Part shown: positions 23,401 through 29,067 of the stretch, piece by piece | How positions within the stretch are numbered: position 1 is the stretch's first letter | Layout of the letters: each line of letters starts with the position of its first letter | NCBI GenBank assembly: GCA_025267735.1 | Contig: CM046293.1 | Coordinates: forward strand, 14,036,560 to 14,100,559 | Source: Mactra quadrangularis | Lineage: Eukaryota > Mollusca > Bivalvia > Venerida > Mactridae | DNA length: 64,000 bases | Reading direction: 5' to 3' | Position numbers and translations under genes: made by a program | Notes under the pieces: generated by a model | What the model was told of the DNA's origin: nothing | Database searches by the model: none | The model's input: the letters and a program-made list of their open reading frames with translations, nothing else

Positions 23401-23769
23401 GTAAGATTTATGACTGGTTTTAGAATCCAACTTTTTTCCCCAAAAGTCATTTTTGAATATATCAAAAAGAGGCGTGTCAGGTCGTAAATCGTTATTTCCT
23501 GTGATAGCCTCACTGTCATCAAACACAAAATCACCATTATAACTGATGATGAAACAAACAACAGAGAATGTGAACACAATAACAGCAGCTTGACTAAACT
23601 TCAACCTCGGTATAGGGATGAAATCTTCAGGGTTTGGTCTTTTAGGGATTTCAGGCAATGGGGACTCGACCCCATTTCCTATCCCATTTGTATCTGAAGT
23701 TCCGTTCATATGGTAACCGTTTCTATGATAGCCATTCTTGTGGCGATGAGAATTTCTCTTTAGAAACAT
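1456..23769 (-). CDS. TMTC4: TMTC4-like ER O-mannosyltransferase, 5' ten coding exons (3' end outside window)
   Basis: Ten exons splice in one frame (1614 nt, 538 codons) with GT-AG borders and matching phases. The product is a multi-pass membrane protein of the TMTC family (GT105). In vertebrates these ER proteins transfer O-linked mannose to cadherin-type domains, and TMTC4 is also linked to ER calcium handling. Seen directly: a hydrophobic segment at about residues 58-76, then FVFDDSEAI with the acidic pair at 84-85, [40 protein letters not shown], the DUF1736-like stretch [19 protein letters not shown], and [20 protein letters not shown]. Several of these are much closer to TMTC4 than I recall for TMTC1-3. 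The family ends in TPR repeats; none is found left of 1456, so they should lie outside the window. The N-terminus is His/Asn/Gly-rich and about 30 residues longer than human TMTC4. Identity is high confidence; exact orthology is inferred from remembered sequence. Confidence 0.93.
1583..1655 (-). repeat. SINE-B fragment
   Basis: A short body fragment containing CACCTAACCTAGCTTT and CTTGTCTATAAC, matching the central part of SINE-B at 41372-41679. Head and tail are missing. Confidence 0.5.
2113..2169 (-). CDS. TMTC4: TMTC4-like coding exon 9, 57 nt (residues 496-514)
   Basis: A micro-exon with acceptor TTTTCTTACAG and donor ATTCAG|GTATGT, phase 0 at both ends. It encodes [19 protein letters not shown], matching in position the last membrane span of TMTC4 (vertebrate copies end in a similar NTLRCVLRS). 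It is accepted because the frame, splice sites and hydrophobic character all fit between exons 8 and 10. Confidence 0.85.
2400..2700. repeat. ATC microsatellite with decayed flank, exon 8-9 intron
   Basis: Uninterrupted (ATC)n from about 2400 to 2466, then 230 bp of interrupted ATC/ACC repeats running to within 10 bp of the exon 8 donor. Open frames read through it on both strands are composition artefacts. Confidence 0.9.
2708..2885 (-). CDS. TMTC4: TMTC4-like coding exon 8 (residues 436-495)
   Basis: The acceptor TTTCTATTTCAG precedes 2885 and the donor GCTAAG|GTAAGT is at 2708. The first base completes the split Arg codon, followed by 59 codons. The exon encodes a membrane span and the conserved [20 protein letters not shown], then [17 protein letters not shown] and a short polar loop ending QYAK. 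The [21 protein letters not shown] block is shared by all TMTC proteins. Confidence 0.96.
2938..3965. repeat. Minisatellite of about 57 bp period, roughly 18 copies, exon 7-8 intron
   Basis: Copies are made of CATCATCATTATCATTACC and CATAACAACCATCATCATT blocks. The basic period is 57 bp (19 codons), with 54- and 60-bp variants and at least three subtypes (TTACCGCC, TTACCACC and TTTCCACC variants). Every variant is a multiple of three, so frames stay open in several phases on both strands. It sits about 50 bp upstream (in gene sense) of the exon 8 acceptor. Confidence 0.93.
4195..4420 (+). repeat. Dispersed repeat, inverted copy at 27713-27915
   Basis: About 200 bp is shared in reverse complement with 27713-27915. 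Landmarks are GATTTCAACTTAAA, GTTCGGAAACATTTT, AAAATCTAC and TTAGTGCATTTTTGTGACTT. No termini are recognised. Confidence 0.6.
4430..5030. other. Intronic AT-rich stretch, nothing recognised
   Basis: The 75-codon open frame at 4543-4770 has no homology I recognise and no coding-like composition. No repeat boundary is visible. Confidence 0.5.
5035..5092 (+). repeat. Short dispersed repeat (CACAGGGAAGATTGG family)
   Basis: A diverged copy of a roughly 55-bp motif also found at 16283-16336 (minus) and 32274-32329 (plus). It is marked by AGGGAAGATTGG, a CTnnGCnT block and TGTCTC. Confidence 0.5.
5133..5412 (+). mobile_element. SINE-A copy (tRNA-derived)
   Basis: The head GCCGCCTGGCTGGCTCAG carries an A-box, followed by a B-box-like TTTGATTCC. 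The body contains CATTCTCCC and GGGCAGTTGTCAGTCACTGA, and the end is ACAACATGTTGCTACAGCTTTAAACCC. It is diverged and full length relative to the copy at 61469, and lies in the intron between exons 7 and 8. Confidence 0.85.
5583..5785 (-). CDS. TMTC4: TMTC4-like coding exon 7 (residues 369-435, DUF1736 core)
   Basis: The acceptor TTTTTTGTTTCAG precedes 5785 and the donor CAGAG|GTAAGC is at 5583. The 203 nt leave phase 2. The exon encodes [38 protein letters not shown], a membrane span and the loop [21 protein letters not shown] is nearly identical to vertebrate TMTC4 and is the best single identifier of the gene. Confidence 0.97.
5868..5971. repeat. ATC/ACC microsatellite
   Basis: An interrupted run of CATCAT, CACCAC and TATCAT triplets in the intron directly upstream (gene sense) of exon 7. 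Confidence 0.9.
6211..6504 (-). mobile_element. SINE-B copy with target duplication
   Basis: In minus orientation it has an A-box (TGATAGCGCAGTTGGTAG), then the body ending TGACCTAAATTGTGTTGATACGG and an AAATAAATAAAT tail. GATTTTGGACT occurs at 6200-6210 and 6505-6515 as a target duplication. The B-box has been altered. Confidence 0.85.
6605..6772 (-). CDS. TMTC4: TMTC4-like coding exon 6 (residues 313-368)
   Basis: The exon is 168 nt, phase 0 at both ends, with donor TTACGG|GTAAGT at 6605. It encodes a membrane span ([13 protein letters not shown]), [20 protein letters not shown] and [14 protein letters not shown] and DNP-SF match the start of the DUF1736 region of TMTC4. The 7.6-kb intron upstream is the longest in the gene and holds most of the intronic transposons. 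Confidence 0.95.
6820..6862 (+). repeat. SINE-A head fragment
   Basis: GCCGCCCAGCTAGCTCACTTGATAGCAAGCAAGTCT matches only the first 40 bases of SINE-A; it breaks off before the B-box. Confidence 0.55.
7295..7365 (+). repeat. tRNA-like SINE head remnant
   Basis: GGCGACATGGTAGAATGTCC resembles an A-box and GGTCATGGGTTTGAATCTT a B-box at tRNA-like spacing. No acceptor stem forms, so it is not a functional tRNA. Confidence 0.4.
7370..9150. other. Intron 5-6 segment, nothing recognised
   Basis: AT-rich sequence with short open frames (7444-7764, 7863-8087, both minus) that show no motif, no splice context and no match to the TMTC4 product. No repeat with definable ends is visible. Confidence 0.5.
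9154..9359. mobile_element. Palindromic MITE-like element
   Basis: The ends CAGTG...AAAAATTCTTAC and GTAAGAATTTTTACACTG are inverted, and the inner arms continue as CGTAAGTCA and TGACTTACA. Length is 206 bp. No unambiguous target duplication is seen. Confidence 0.55.
9449..9812. mobile_element. MITE with AGGGACTTTAGTCAGTTAT terminal inverted repeats
   Basis: The left end AGGGACTTTAGTCAGTTAT is mirrored by ATAACTGACTAAAGTCCCT at the right end. An inner pair is GGTAGGTCCT and GGACCTACTT. Length 364 bp, AT-rich, non-coding. Confidence 0.75.
10873..10985. repeat. Small foldback element (GCTGATTTAAAT family), copy 1
   Basis: The left arm has AAACCCCACATATTTAAATACTGA, and the right arm reads inversely as CTGATTTAAATTTGTAGTGAG. 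It is related to 14164-14315 and 27357-27430. Confidence 0.5.
11251..11332 (+). repeat. 41-bp tandem duplication
   Basis: TGTCTGGTTAACAGTGGCG... and TGTCCGGTTAACAGTAGCA..., each ending ACTGTTCAGGACA, follow head to tail with period 41. A mirrored CCTTTGGGG/AAAGGTG block precedes them. Confidence 0.8.
11690..11790 (-). repeat. SINE-D fragment
   Basis: The tail-proximal part of SINE-D (compare 15585-15786): TTTAGCTCAATTGTGAAACA, CTTACAACTTAGAT, CTGCTTCCAGGTC and GAGCAAGTAG. Confidence 0.6.
11795..12010 (-). repeat. SINE-B, diverged copy
   Basis: The body matches SINE-B: CACCTAACCTAGCTTTCCTG, TTCCACAAGGCCAGAAAC, TTTTCATGGATGGGTATAAC. The tRNA-like head is eroded. It lies directly beside a SINE-D fragment, the same arrangement as at 15585-16040. 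Confidence 0.65.
12134..12416 (-). mobile_element. ATACCCCCGC-ended repeat, copy 1
   Basis: The element holds ATACCCCCGC near one end and the inverted GCAGGGGTATAAT at the other, a GACGCACGCACGCACACACG simple run, and GGGTAAAACAGTATACCCCCC. Copy 2 (12911-13179) is the same orientation and nearly identical by eye. This type of sequence is common in bivalve genomes as I recall; superfamily not assigned. Open frames through it are not coding. Confidence 0.7.
12864..13489. mobile_element. TTAA-flanked element with CCTGAGCTTGA ends
   Basis: CCTGAGCTTGA at 12864 is mirrored by TCAAGCTCAGG ending at 13489, each flanked by TTAA, which fits a piggyBac-type target duplication. A solo end is present at 33991-34060. 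The 626-bp element contains ATACCCCC repeat copy 2. It has no coding frame. The AATATTAACC flank is also shared by the solo copy, so the exact boundary is uncertain. Confidence 0.5.
12911..13179 (-). mobile_element. ATACCCCCGC-ended repeat, copy 2, nested
   Basis: Same structure as 12134-12416, with the inverted ends ATACCCCCGC and GCGGGGGTAT intact and a GGACGGACGGAC run in place of the ACGC run. It is nested in the TTAA-flanked element. Confidence 0.75.
14164..14315. mobile_element. Foldback MITE (GCTGATTTAAAT family), copy 2
   Basis: The left arm (TTTATTTTACTGTCGATGG, TACATTTACCCCA, GATTTAAATGCTTA) is mirrored by AAGCATTTAAATC, TGGGGTAAATGTA and CCACTGACAGTTTAATAAA. It ends about 25 bp from the exon 5 donor, on the intron side. 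Confidence 0.65.
14341..14445 (-). CDS. TMTC4: TMTC4-like coding exon 5 (residues 278-312)
   Basis: The exon is 105 nt, phase 0 at both ends, with acceptor TTATATTACAG and donor CCTAAG|GTGAGA. It encodes [20 protein letters not shown] and a basic tail rich in Lys, Arg and Asn. The position matches the LNAVFDILV segment that follows CKEQGITV in vertebrate TMTC4; the basic tail is a variable cytosolic loop by comparison. Confidence 0.9.
14966..15215 (+). mobile_element. SINE-A, old copy
   Basis: A diverged head (TTGATTAGCTCAGTCTGTAG), a B-box-like GGGTTTGATTTC, and the body GGGCAGTTGTCAGTCACTGA. The tail is not clear. Confidence 0.7.
15585..15786 (-). mobile_element. SINE-D (tRNA-derived)
   Basis: In minus orientation it starts GGAGCAGGTGTGGTCAAGTG (A-box) with GGTTCATTTCCC as B-box, followed by a unique body ending TGTTTCACAATCGAGCTAAA. 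No poly-A type tail is evident. Confidence 0.65.
15790..16040 (-). mobile_element. SINE-B, diverged copy
   Basis: GGGTTTAACGTCGTGTCAAC, CACCAAACCTAGCTTTCCTG, ATAACCAGTACTCAC and TTCCACAAGGCCAGAAGC follow the SINE-B order. It ends about 80 bp from the exon 4 donor. Confidence 0.7.
16121..16248 (-). CDS. TMTC4: TMTC4-like coding exon 4 (residues 235-277)
   Basis: The acceptor TTCTATTACAG precedes 16248 and the donor GTTATA|GTATGT is at 16121. The 128 nt restore phase 0. The exon encodes a charged loop beginning DLHEKDDKH, then a hydrophobic span ending [23 protein letters not shown] is a strongly conserved TMTC motif. Confidence 0.93.
16283..16336 (-). repeat. Short dispersed repeat (CACAGGGAAGATTGG family)
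   Basis: In minus sense: TTAAGAAGCTCACAGGGAAG, TGGGCTCTGCCTTACTG, TTGTCTCAATAAA. It is the best copy of the three in the window. Confidence 0.6.
16905..17056 (-). repeat. SINE-E (tRNA-like head with short body)
   Basis: In minus sense, GATCAGTGGTCGGAGTC resembles an A-box and GGGTTTGAACCCC a B-box, followed by 90 bp of body with TGACCTACAGGTGTTCCAC. It is a single copy here, so family status is inferred from the head. Confidence 0.5.
17690..17970 (+). repeat. Degenerate tandem repeat (TTAATTCATAAAAT units)
   Basis: Three diverged units share CTTAATTCATAAAATnAG, TTGGGCTAG and CCCAGGGCTAG blocks, spaced roughly 79 and 97 bp. Confidence 0.6.
18443..18530 (-). CDS. TMTC4: TMTC4-like coding exon 3 (residues 206-234)
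   Basis: This 88-nt exon lies between the acceptor ACATTTCTAG and the donor CCTTAG|GTAAGT and leaves phase 1. It encodes [13 protein letters not shown] followed by a hydrophobic span to SCAL. VGRADLL is conserved across TMTC proteins directly after the HTES motif, so the exon order is right. Confidence 0.95.
18613..18890 (+). repeat. Dispersed repeat, copy 2 (copy 1 at 872-1285)
   Basis: Direct-orientation match to 919-1185. It lies in the intron just upstream (gene sense) of exon 3, and its right end trails into GACACCGGAAAACC. Confidence 0.65.
19196..19415 (-). CDS. TMTC4: TMTC4-like coding exon 2 (residues 132-205)
   Basis: The acceptor TTTTGTTTCAG precedes 19415 and the donor AGT|GTAAGT is at 19196. 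The 220 nt complete the split Arg codon and end in phase 0. The exon encodes [18 protein letters not shown], a long membrane span rich in Leu, Val and Phe ending in LFGGY, a short hydrophilic loop, and the conserved [14 protein letters not shown]. The HPIHTE motif is a family hallmark at the second conserved loop. Confidence 0.95.
19420..21440. other. Intron 1-2, left part: no gene seen
   Basis: AT-rich. It contains a (TTA)n run near 20157-20176 and two CAAGATGGCGCC motifs at 20526-20558. Open frames at 19606-19880 and 20078-20320 have no recognised homology. Confidence 0.5.
21487..21539. repeat. Perfect 25-bp inverted repeat with 3-bp loop
   Basis: Arms 21487-21511 (TCACATCCCACAGAGGG...) and 21515-21539 are exact reverse complements around CCA, and AAATA/TATTT flanks extend the pairing with one interruption. 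It could be a very short foldback element or, if transcribed, a strong hairpin. Confidence 0.85.
21540..23370. other. Intron 1-2, right part: nothing recognised
   Basis: No coding exon or definable repeat is seen. The AGGGATCCAGA motif occurs twice near 23070 and 23239, with CTGGGATTCCTCC-like sequence, hinting at an old local duplication. Confidence 0.45.
23375..23769 (-). CDS. TMTC4: TMTC4-like coding exon 1 (residues 1-131 plus two bases)
   Basis: The ATG at 23769 is preceded directly by an in-frame TGA (TGAATG), so translation in this frame cannot start further up in this exon. The exon encodes a polar His/Asn/Gly-rich N-terminus, a membrane span (about 58-76) and the first lumenal loop with FVFDDSEAI and NDFWGKKL. 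The paired Asp residues sit where the acidic motif of GT-C mannosyltransferases is expected. The donor is ATATAG|GTGAGT at 23375/23374, phase 2. A polypyrimidine-rich CTACTTTCAG ends at 23775, so the exon probably begins at 23774 as the second or later exon of the mRNA. The start context is poor (T at -3, T at +4). Confidence 0.93.
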
Positions 23770-23773
23770 TCAT
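23723..23773 (-). promoter_or_regulatory. Overlapping upstream ORF (16 codons) at the TMTC4-like start
   Basis: An ATG at 23773-23771 lies four bases before the main ATG (ATGAATG). It opens a 16-codon reading frame in a different phase that runs into the coding region and ends at TAG (23723). If the transcript includes it, scanning ribosomes meet this ATG first, so it would be expected to lower main-frame translation. Both ATGs have weak context, so leaky scanning is plausible. The ORF is seen directly; the regulatory role is inference. Confidence 0.5.
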
Positions 23774-23779
23774 GCTGAA

Positions 23780-24220
23780 AGTAGAAAAGTAAAAGATTTA
23801 TTTATAAAGGCTTTAGCATTTAAATACAGTAGATATTAGTTGAAGAATTTGGTACAAGGTATAGTTCGTTTTTTCTCAACTGACAAAACATGAATAATTT
23901 CATGGTGACTTCATGTTCTTCGTCTAACACTCGTGATATTGTGAAACCGTGTATTCAAACACTGTGAAATAATTCAAACTTAGACAATTAAGAAAAAATA
24001 GACTATAAGCACACTTGACTCAAATCTAGTTGTCTTGGTTCCTTTCTGATGCAGGTCAGTCCTAACATGAAAATCAAACATACATGCAAGAAATAGTGAG
24101 GTTTTTATGTGTGACTGTAAGGTGTTGAGAAATAATGTCCCCCTCATAGCAGACCATCTGTTTGAAATTGCTTTTTTATCATAAACTGAGTCCACAGACA
24201 GAACTTATTTAAAATTCTGT
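23780..24220. other. Upstream flank of coding exon 1, nothing recognised
   Basis: No promoter element can be placed. A splice acceptor-like sequence ends at 23775, so this is more likely intron than promoter. Confidence 0.4.
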
Positions 24221-24225
24221 ACAAA

Positions 24226-24519
24226 AGATCATTGACACAGACTTTAAAAATACGGCAGATATATTTCTTTTGGCCGATAGCCCTAAACAAATACAAAATA
24301 GAATTCTGAACTTGCTAAACTTTACATGGTAAAAAAAATTTATAGGAGACCTCTCAATAAAACCTAAGGCCAAGATCATTGACACAGACTTTAAAAATAC
24401 GGCAGATATATTTCTTTTGGCCGATAGCCCTAAACAAATACAAAATAGAATTCTGAACTTGCTAAACTTTACATGGTAAAAAAAATTTATAGGAAACCTC
24501 TCAATAAAACCTAAGGCCT
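24226..24519 (+). repeat. 147-bp tandem duplication, nearly identical
   Basis: Two head-to-tail copies start at AGATCATTGACACAGAC (24226 and 24373). By eye they differ at one base near the end (GGAGACC versus GGAAACC). Confidence 0.93.
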
Positions 24520-24741
24520 CAAAAAGTTGATCATATGTTCTATGGATTCGCTCGCACCTTAATTTTGACGTTTTTTACAAAAAAAATATTTTTATTTCCT
24601 CGCTCACTCATAAAAATTTGGTCAAACTGCTATATAAAGCAACTGAATTAAGATTTTACTTATTTTTTTTCTTCGCTCACTCACCCCATTTTTCCCCAAA
24701 AAAATCCGTAGAACACATGATCAACTTGTAGTGGCCTAAAC

Positions 24742-24978
24742 CATGATCTATTTTCAAGATATTAACAATAAACCACTTTTTGTTTCTCAGAGTGAAGATT
24801 ATTAGAATAGTCCCCTCTCATTCAAACCTAAACTATGATCTATTTTCATGGTATTGACAATAAACCAGTTTTTGTTTCTCAGAGTGAAGAATATTAGAAA
24901 AGACCCCTCTCATTCAAACCTAATCCATGATCTATTTTCAAGATATTGACAATAAACCACTTTTTGTTTCTCAGAAAA
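24742..24978 (+). repeat. 92-bp tandem repeat, about 2.6 copies
   Basis: Units start CATGATCTATTTTC (24742, 24834, 24926) and contain AATAAACCACTTTTTGTTTC and CCCCTCTCATTCAAACC. They are diverged by a few percent by eye. Confidence 0.9.
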
Positions 24979-25606
24979 AAATATCGACAAAAATCAGACT
25001 TCTGAAAAAATGGTAATTGTGATGTTGATTGGACATAAATGATGAGGAATACCATAAAACAAACATCACTAAACAACATAAAGTCTACCAGATTGTAGAC
25101 AGCCATGGTTTAATATAGCACCTTATGTTGTTCTCCCAGACAAATTAATAATAAGGTTGGAATAAAATATAGGAACCATAGAAACAATATAATGATCTAA
25201 ACACATGAAAGCTGAGGGTTGAATCTTTGATATTTTTCCTGAGCGACTCTAAACACAAAACTTTCCCAATTGTTAACTATTATAATAAACATCATCATCA
25301 TCATCCAGTTTAGTTTAAACTAACTGTTGATAATTCCTTTGGCAAAACTGAAAGTAACTACATTAAATCCCATTTTCCAAATTCGGAATTTATAATTGTG
25401 TTTTCCAAACTTTTTAAATCTTACTATCAAAGTTTGGAATCTTGTTTTCTTGGAATCTCTCTTACACCCAGTTTTTGCTAATACATTGAGAATTCAAAGT
25501 GAGAAGAGGGCCCAACACCTTAAGTTAGATTTACAAAAGTGTAATAGTCAAATAAAGTAAAGACTTGAAAATTACCATTATGTTGTGCCAGATTTATTTC
25601 TTAAAA

Positions 25607-25927
25607 AGCTGCCTGGCTAGCTCAGTTGGTAGCACGCAAGTCTACTGATCGAGGGGTCGTGGGTTCACTTGCCGGGCGGGCATACTTTCGTGGAGTTTGG
25701 TCATGAAATTATTTCTACGGCCATTCTCCCTCCAACCAATGATTTTTAATTATGTAGGGCAGCTGTCAGTCACTGACAAAAGTATGTGCTGAGTAGTTGG
25801 TTAACACCTAAATCCAGAGATTTAGCCTTTCCAAGAGGAGTGAGGAGTGAGTAGGTTGACTGACTGCCATTATATGACCTACACAATGTGTTGCTACGGT
25901 GTTAAACCCAACTAAACAAACAAACAA
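25607..25927 (+). mobile_element. SINE-A with 12-bp target duplication
   Basis: Full length: head GCTGCCTGGCTAGCTCAG, B-box GTGGGTTCACTTGCC, body, tail GTTAAACCCAACTAAAC(AAAC)n. TATTTCTTAAAA flanks it at 25595-25606 and 25928-25939. Confidence 0.92.
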
Positions 25928-26464
25928 TATTTCTTAAAAGCCAAGAATATCCAGTTTTGAACAAATTACAAAAGTTACAACTTTTATTACAGAGGTGGTA
26001 ACACTGCTGTTAGCAGTCTTTCATTAGAATTCAATTCATCAAACACAACTGTAAATAAAACACAGTTTGTGGTTCGAATTGAACATCATGTTTAGTATTC
26101 TTATAAAGGAGTCAATTAAGACAGAGTTTCTGACAACAAAAATCCAAGATGAAATTTAACATTTAATCACAATCACAATTAAATAAAAATCATTTCCATT
26201 AACTCTAGGATGGCTTATTTAGACTGCTAGCAATTTTAAATTACTTTTCCCTTGTAGTTTAACAAAGAACAAAGAAAGCCAAAAACTGTTACAGTGACTT
26301 TAAATGCAGAATAAATCTCAGAACAACTGTATTTATTTCTGTGTTGGGGGAAATTAGTGAAATTGTCTTGAGTAGAAATAGACAAAAATGTTTTAAACAA
26401 GGCGGACACTCCTTCCATTCTTGTTTTTGTTAATTGTTTGTGGAGTCTTCTCCCCTGTGAAATG

Positions 26465-26850
26465 ATGTTCATGAAATCATGAACTTCTCAAGCCATTTAT
26501 GAAATATTCATGAAGAGAACTTAAACAGTTCTTAATCATAGTTCATGAACTGAATTTCATGAACAGTTCTTAAAACATGTCATGTAATGTTTATGAGCTA
26601 AACAAGAACAGTCTCATTCTTGATAAGTTCATGAACATAAACTATTTACAAACCATTAGTTCATAAACTTTTTAAGAACCATGAACTGTTCATAAACTAA
26701 AATTCTGATAAATATTTGATGAATTTGTGCCATTTTATTTTCATGAATATCCTTTGAGTTGTTCATGAATTTGATTCATGAACCTGAATGAGTAATTCAT
26801 GAACTGCACATGAACTGGAAGCGATAATAATAGTAGGGGCTGTATAAATA
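26465..26850 (+). mobile_element. TTCATGAA-rich element, copy 1
   Basis: Composed of variants of the palindrome TTCATGAA with GTTCATGAAC. It starts at CCCCTGTGAAATGATG and ends near TAGTAGGGG. Copy 2 (28590-28977) is inverted; copy 3 (31967-32088) is partial. Confidence 0.75.
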
Positions 26851-27044
26851 ACATTTAAAAATCTAAATCATCTCCCTCCTTCAGGGCTTGATAAGCTTTT
26901 AAAGTAGATTGCTGGATTGGACAAGCAGCTATACATTTTACCCACCAAATGTTTATTAGCAGTAACAGTTTGCCTGAACCCAAATATAGGTCATCATGGT
27001 CAATTGGACCATATTCAATGACAAGCCTAGCTCTTTTCATTTTG

Positions 27045-27115
27045 GCTTTGTGGAAGGTCTGAGTTGTTTTTACTGTTTATGTTCTTGATATGTTGTTTTC
27101 TTTAAGACTTTCTGA
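27045..27115 (+). repeat. Copy of a repeat also at 60.37, 60.56 and 61.40 kb
   Basis: The shared string is of the form GTTTTTACTGTTnnTGTTCTTGATATG, preceded by TnTGnGnAAnGTCTGnG. Boundaries are unclear. Confidence 0.45.
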
Positions 27116-27356
27116 CAACATAACAAAATAAATAAAGCTAAAGTTCTACAAAGAATCGAGCCCAAGTTTAACATTATAATGTCACGTAGTCAAAGTTCAA
27201 CAAAAGACAATATGTATTCTATACATTAAGTCCACAAGAAAACAATCTCAATGATGCACTTGAACCATAAAAACAAAATCTGTATGGACACCTGACTAAA
27301 TAATCAAATTTTATTGTTAATGTATTATTATATATTTAATTTCAATATTGTATCAT

Positions 27357-27430
27357 TAAATTTTATTAAACTGTCAGTGACCCTAACATTGACCCTGCTG
27401 ATTTAAATACTCACCACAGTATTATAGTAC
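27357..27430 (+). repeat. Foldback element half (GCTGATTTAAAT family)
   Basis: TTTTATTAAACTGTCAGTG and CCCTGCTGATTTAAATACTCAC match the right arm of 14164-14315 in inverse. The partner arm is missing. Confidence 0.5.
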
Positions 27431-27712
27431 CCACAATAGATATGTAATGGTATTAATTAACAAATATTGGGTATACAAATTACAATAAAATTGATATTAT
27501 ATAGATTTCTAATAGAATGATACAACCCATAGAAACATGGAACAAACCCGGTAGTCCAATTACAAGATCCTATAATCCATACAAATTATGAGAGTTTAAA
27601 GGTACTAGTTCACATATTTGGTTAAGATTTTTCTATATTTTAAAAATACCATTCAGTGTATGTAATTGTGTCAAAAAATAATTCTTAATACTTAAAGACC
27701 AACTGACCAATT

Positions 27713-27915
27713 GATGCCAGAATATACAATACAAGTCACAAAAATGCACTATAAGTGTCTATATCATGACATATGGTGTAGATTTTTACTACTTGAAACA
27801 CCATTTGCACAAAATTGTCATTATCGAAGCACTAATTTCCTGCTACAAAAAATGTTTCCATACAATTTTGATAGTTTCCGAAAAAGCTGATATTTAAGTT
27901 GAAATCTGTGAATGA
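27713..27915 (-). repeat. Dispersed repeat, inverted relative to 4195-4420
   Basis: The reverse complement aligns along 200 bp, including AGTGCATTTTTGTGACTT and GATTTCAACTTAAATATCAG. Confidence 0.6.
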
Positions 27916-28589
27916 GTACCTTGAAAGCTAACATTTTGAAAGGGTTTTCAGCAGAATTCATTTAAAGTAACTCAGAAAATCTTATGTTAAATACCCCAAC
28001 ATAACAGTGTAACATAAAAGTCATTCTAGCATTGTAGTGCTAAAATAAGGAATGACTAAATAACAGTTTATGAGTCTAGACAAAGATGGTATGAAATAAA
28101 TCTTGAATAAAACCAAGATACTAAATCACCAAGATTCAAAATCACCTAGGTTCAGAATCACCAAGATATCACATTAATATCTCTTAGATTATATTCTCAG
28201 GTCATTGAAAAATAAGAATACAATATTTTCCATTTATGATAAATTTCTGCGATGACTGACATTTTCTATTCAAAGTCAAACCATTACATGTATATAAAGA
28301 AATTCAATTTGCAATAAATTCAGAAAATCATCAAAATTCTGATTGATTTGCTGCACAGGTCTGACATCAAAAATAAAAATACCAGTACAAAATAGATTTC
28401 AATTTGCCATAAACATCAGAATAATCTGTCAGTTCCCATATCAGCCGATACAAAAAAACATATATACACCAAGTTGAATAAAATCTATAGACAATTTCAA
28501 TATCAAAAATCTTCTTGAAATGTTTATATAGGTGACATTGATGGTAATAACAATAAGATTAGGTTCTAGGTAGAAAATATCTAATAAGC

Positions 28590-28977
28590 TACCCCAACTA
28601 AATGAACATTTCCAGTTCATGCATAGTTCATGCATTGTTCATTCGGGTTCATGAATCAAAACCATGAACAGTTCATAGGATGTTCATGAAGATAAAATGG
28701 CACAAATTCATCAAATATTCATTAAAATATTGTTCATGAACTGACTATTGTTCTTAAATAGTTCATGAACTTTTGGCTTGTTAAATAATTTAAGTTAATG
28801 AACTTATCAAGAATCAAACTATTCTTGTTTAGTTCATGGATGTTTCATGAACAGGTTTCAGGAACCGTTCATGAAATCCAATTCATGAACTATTATTAAG
28901 AATGGCTTAAGTATTGTTCATGAACTGTTTGTAAATGGCTTGAGTAGTTCATGATTTCATGACCATCATTTGGCAGG
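28590..28977 (-). mobile_element. TTCATGAA-rich element, copy 2 (inverted)
   Basis: The ends CCCCAACTAAATGA and TCATTTGGCAGGGG are imperfect inverted repeats (CCCC....AAATGA), flanked by TA on both sides. The interior is dense in GTTCATGAAC and matches copy 1 in reverse complement. Confidence 0.75.
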
Positions 28978-29067
28978 GGTAACTCAAAGTATCTGACTTT
29001 GCCTAAGGAAATATCTAAGGAGAGAAGTATAAAACTAACAATGCTCAAAATAATTTACCATTCTCAT

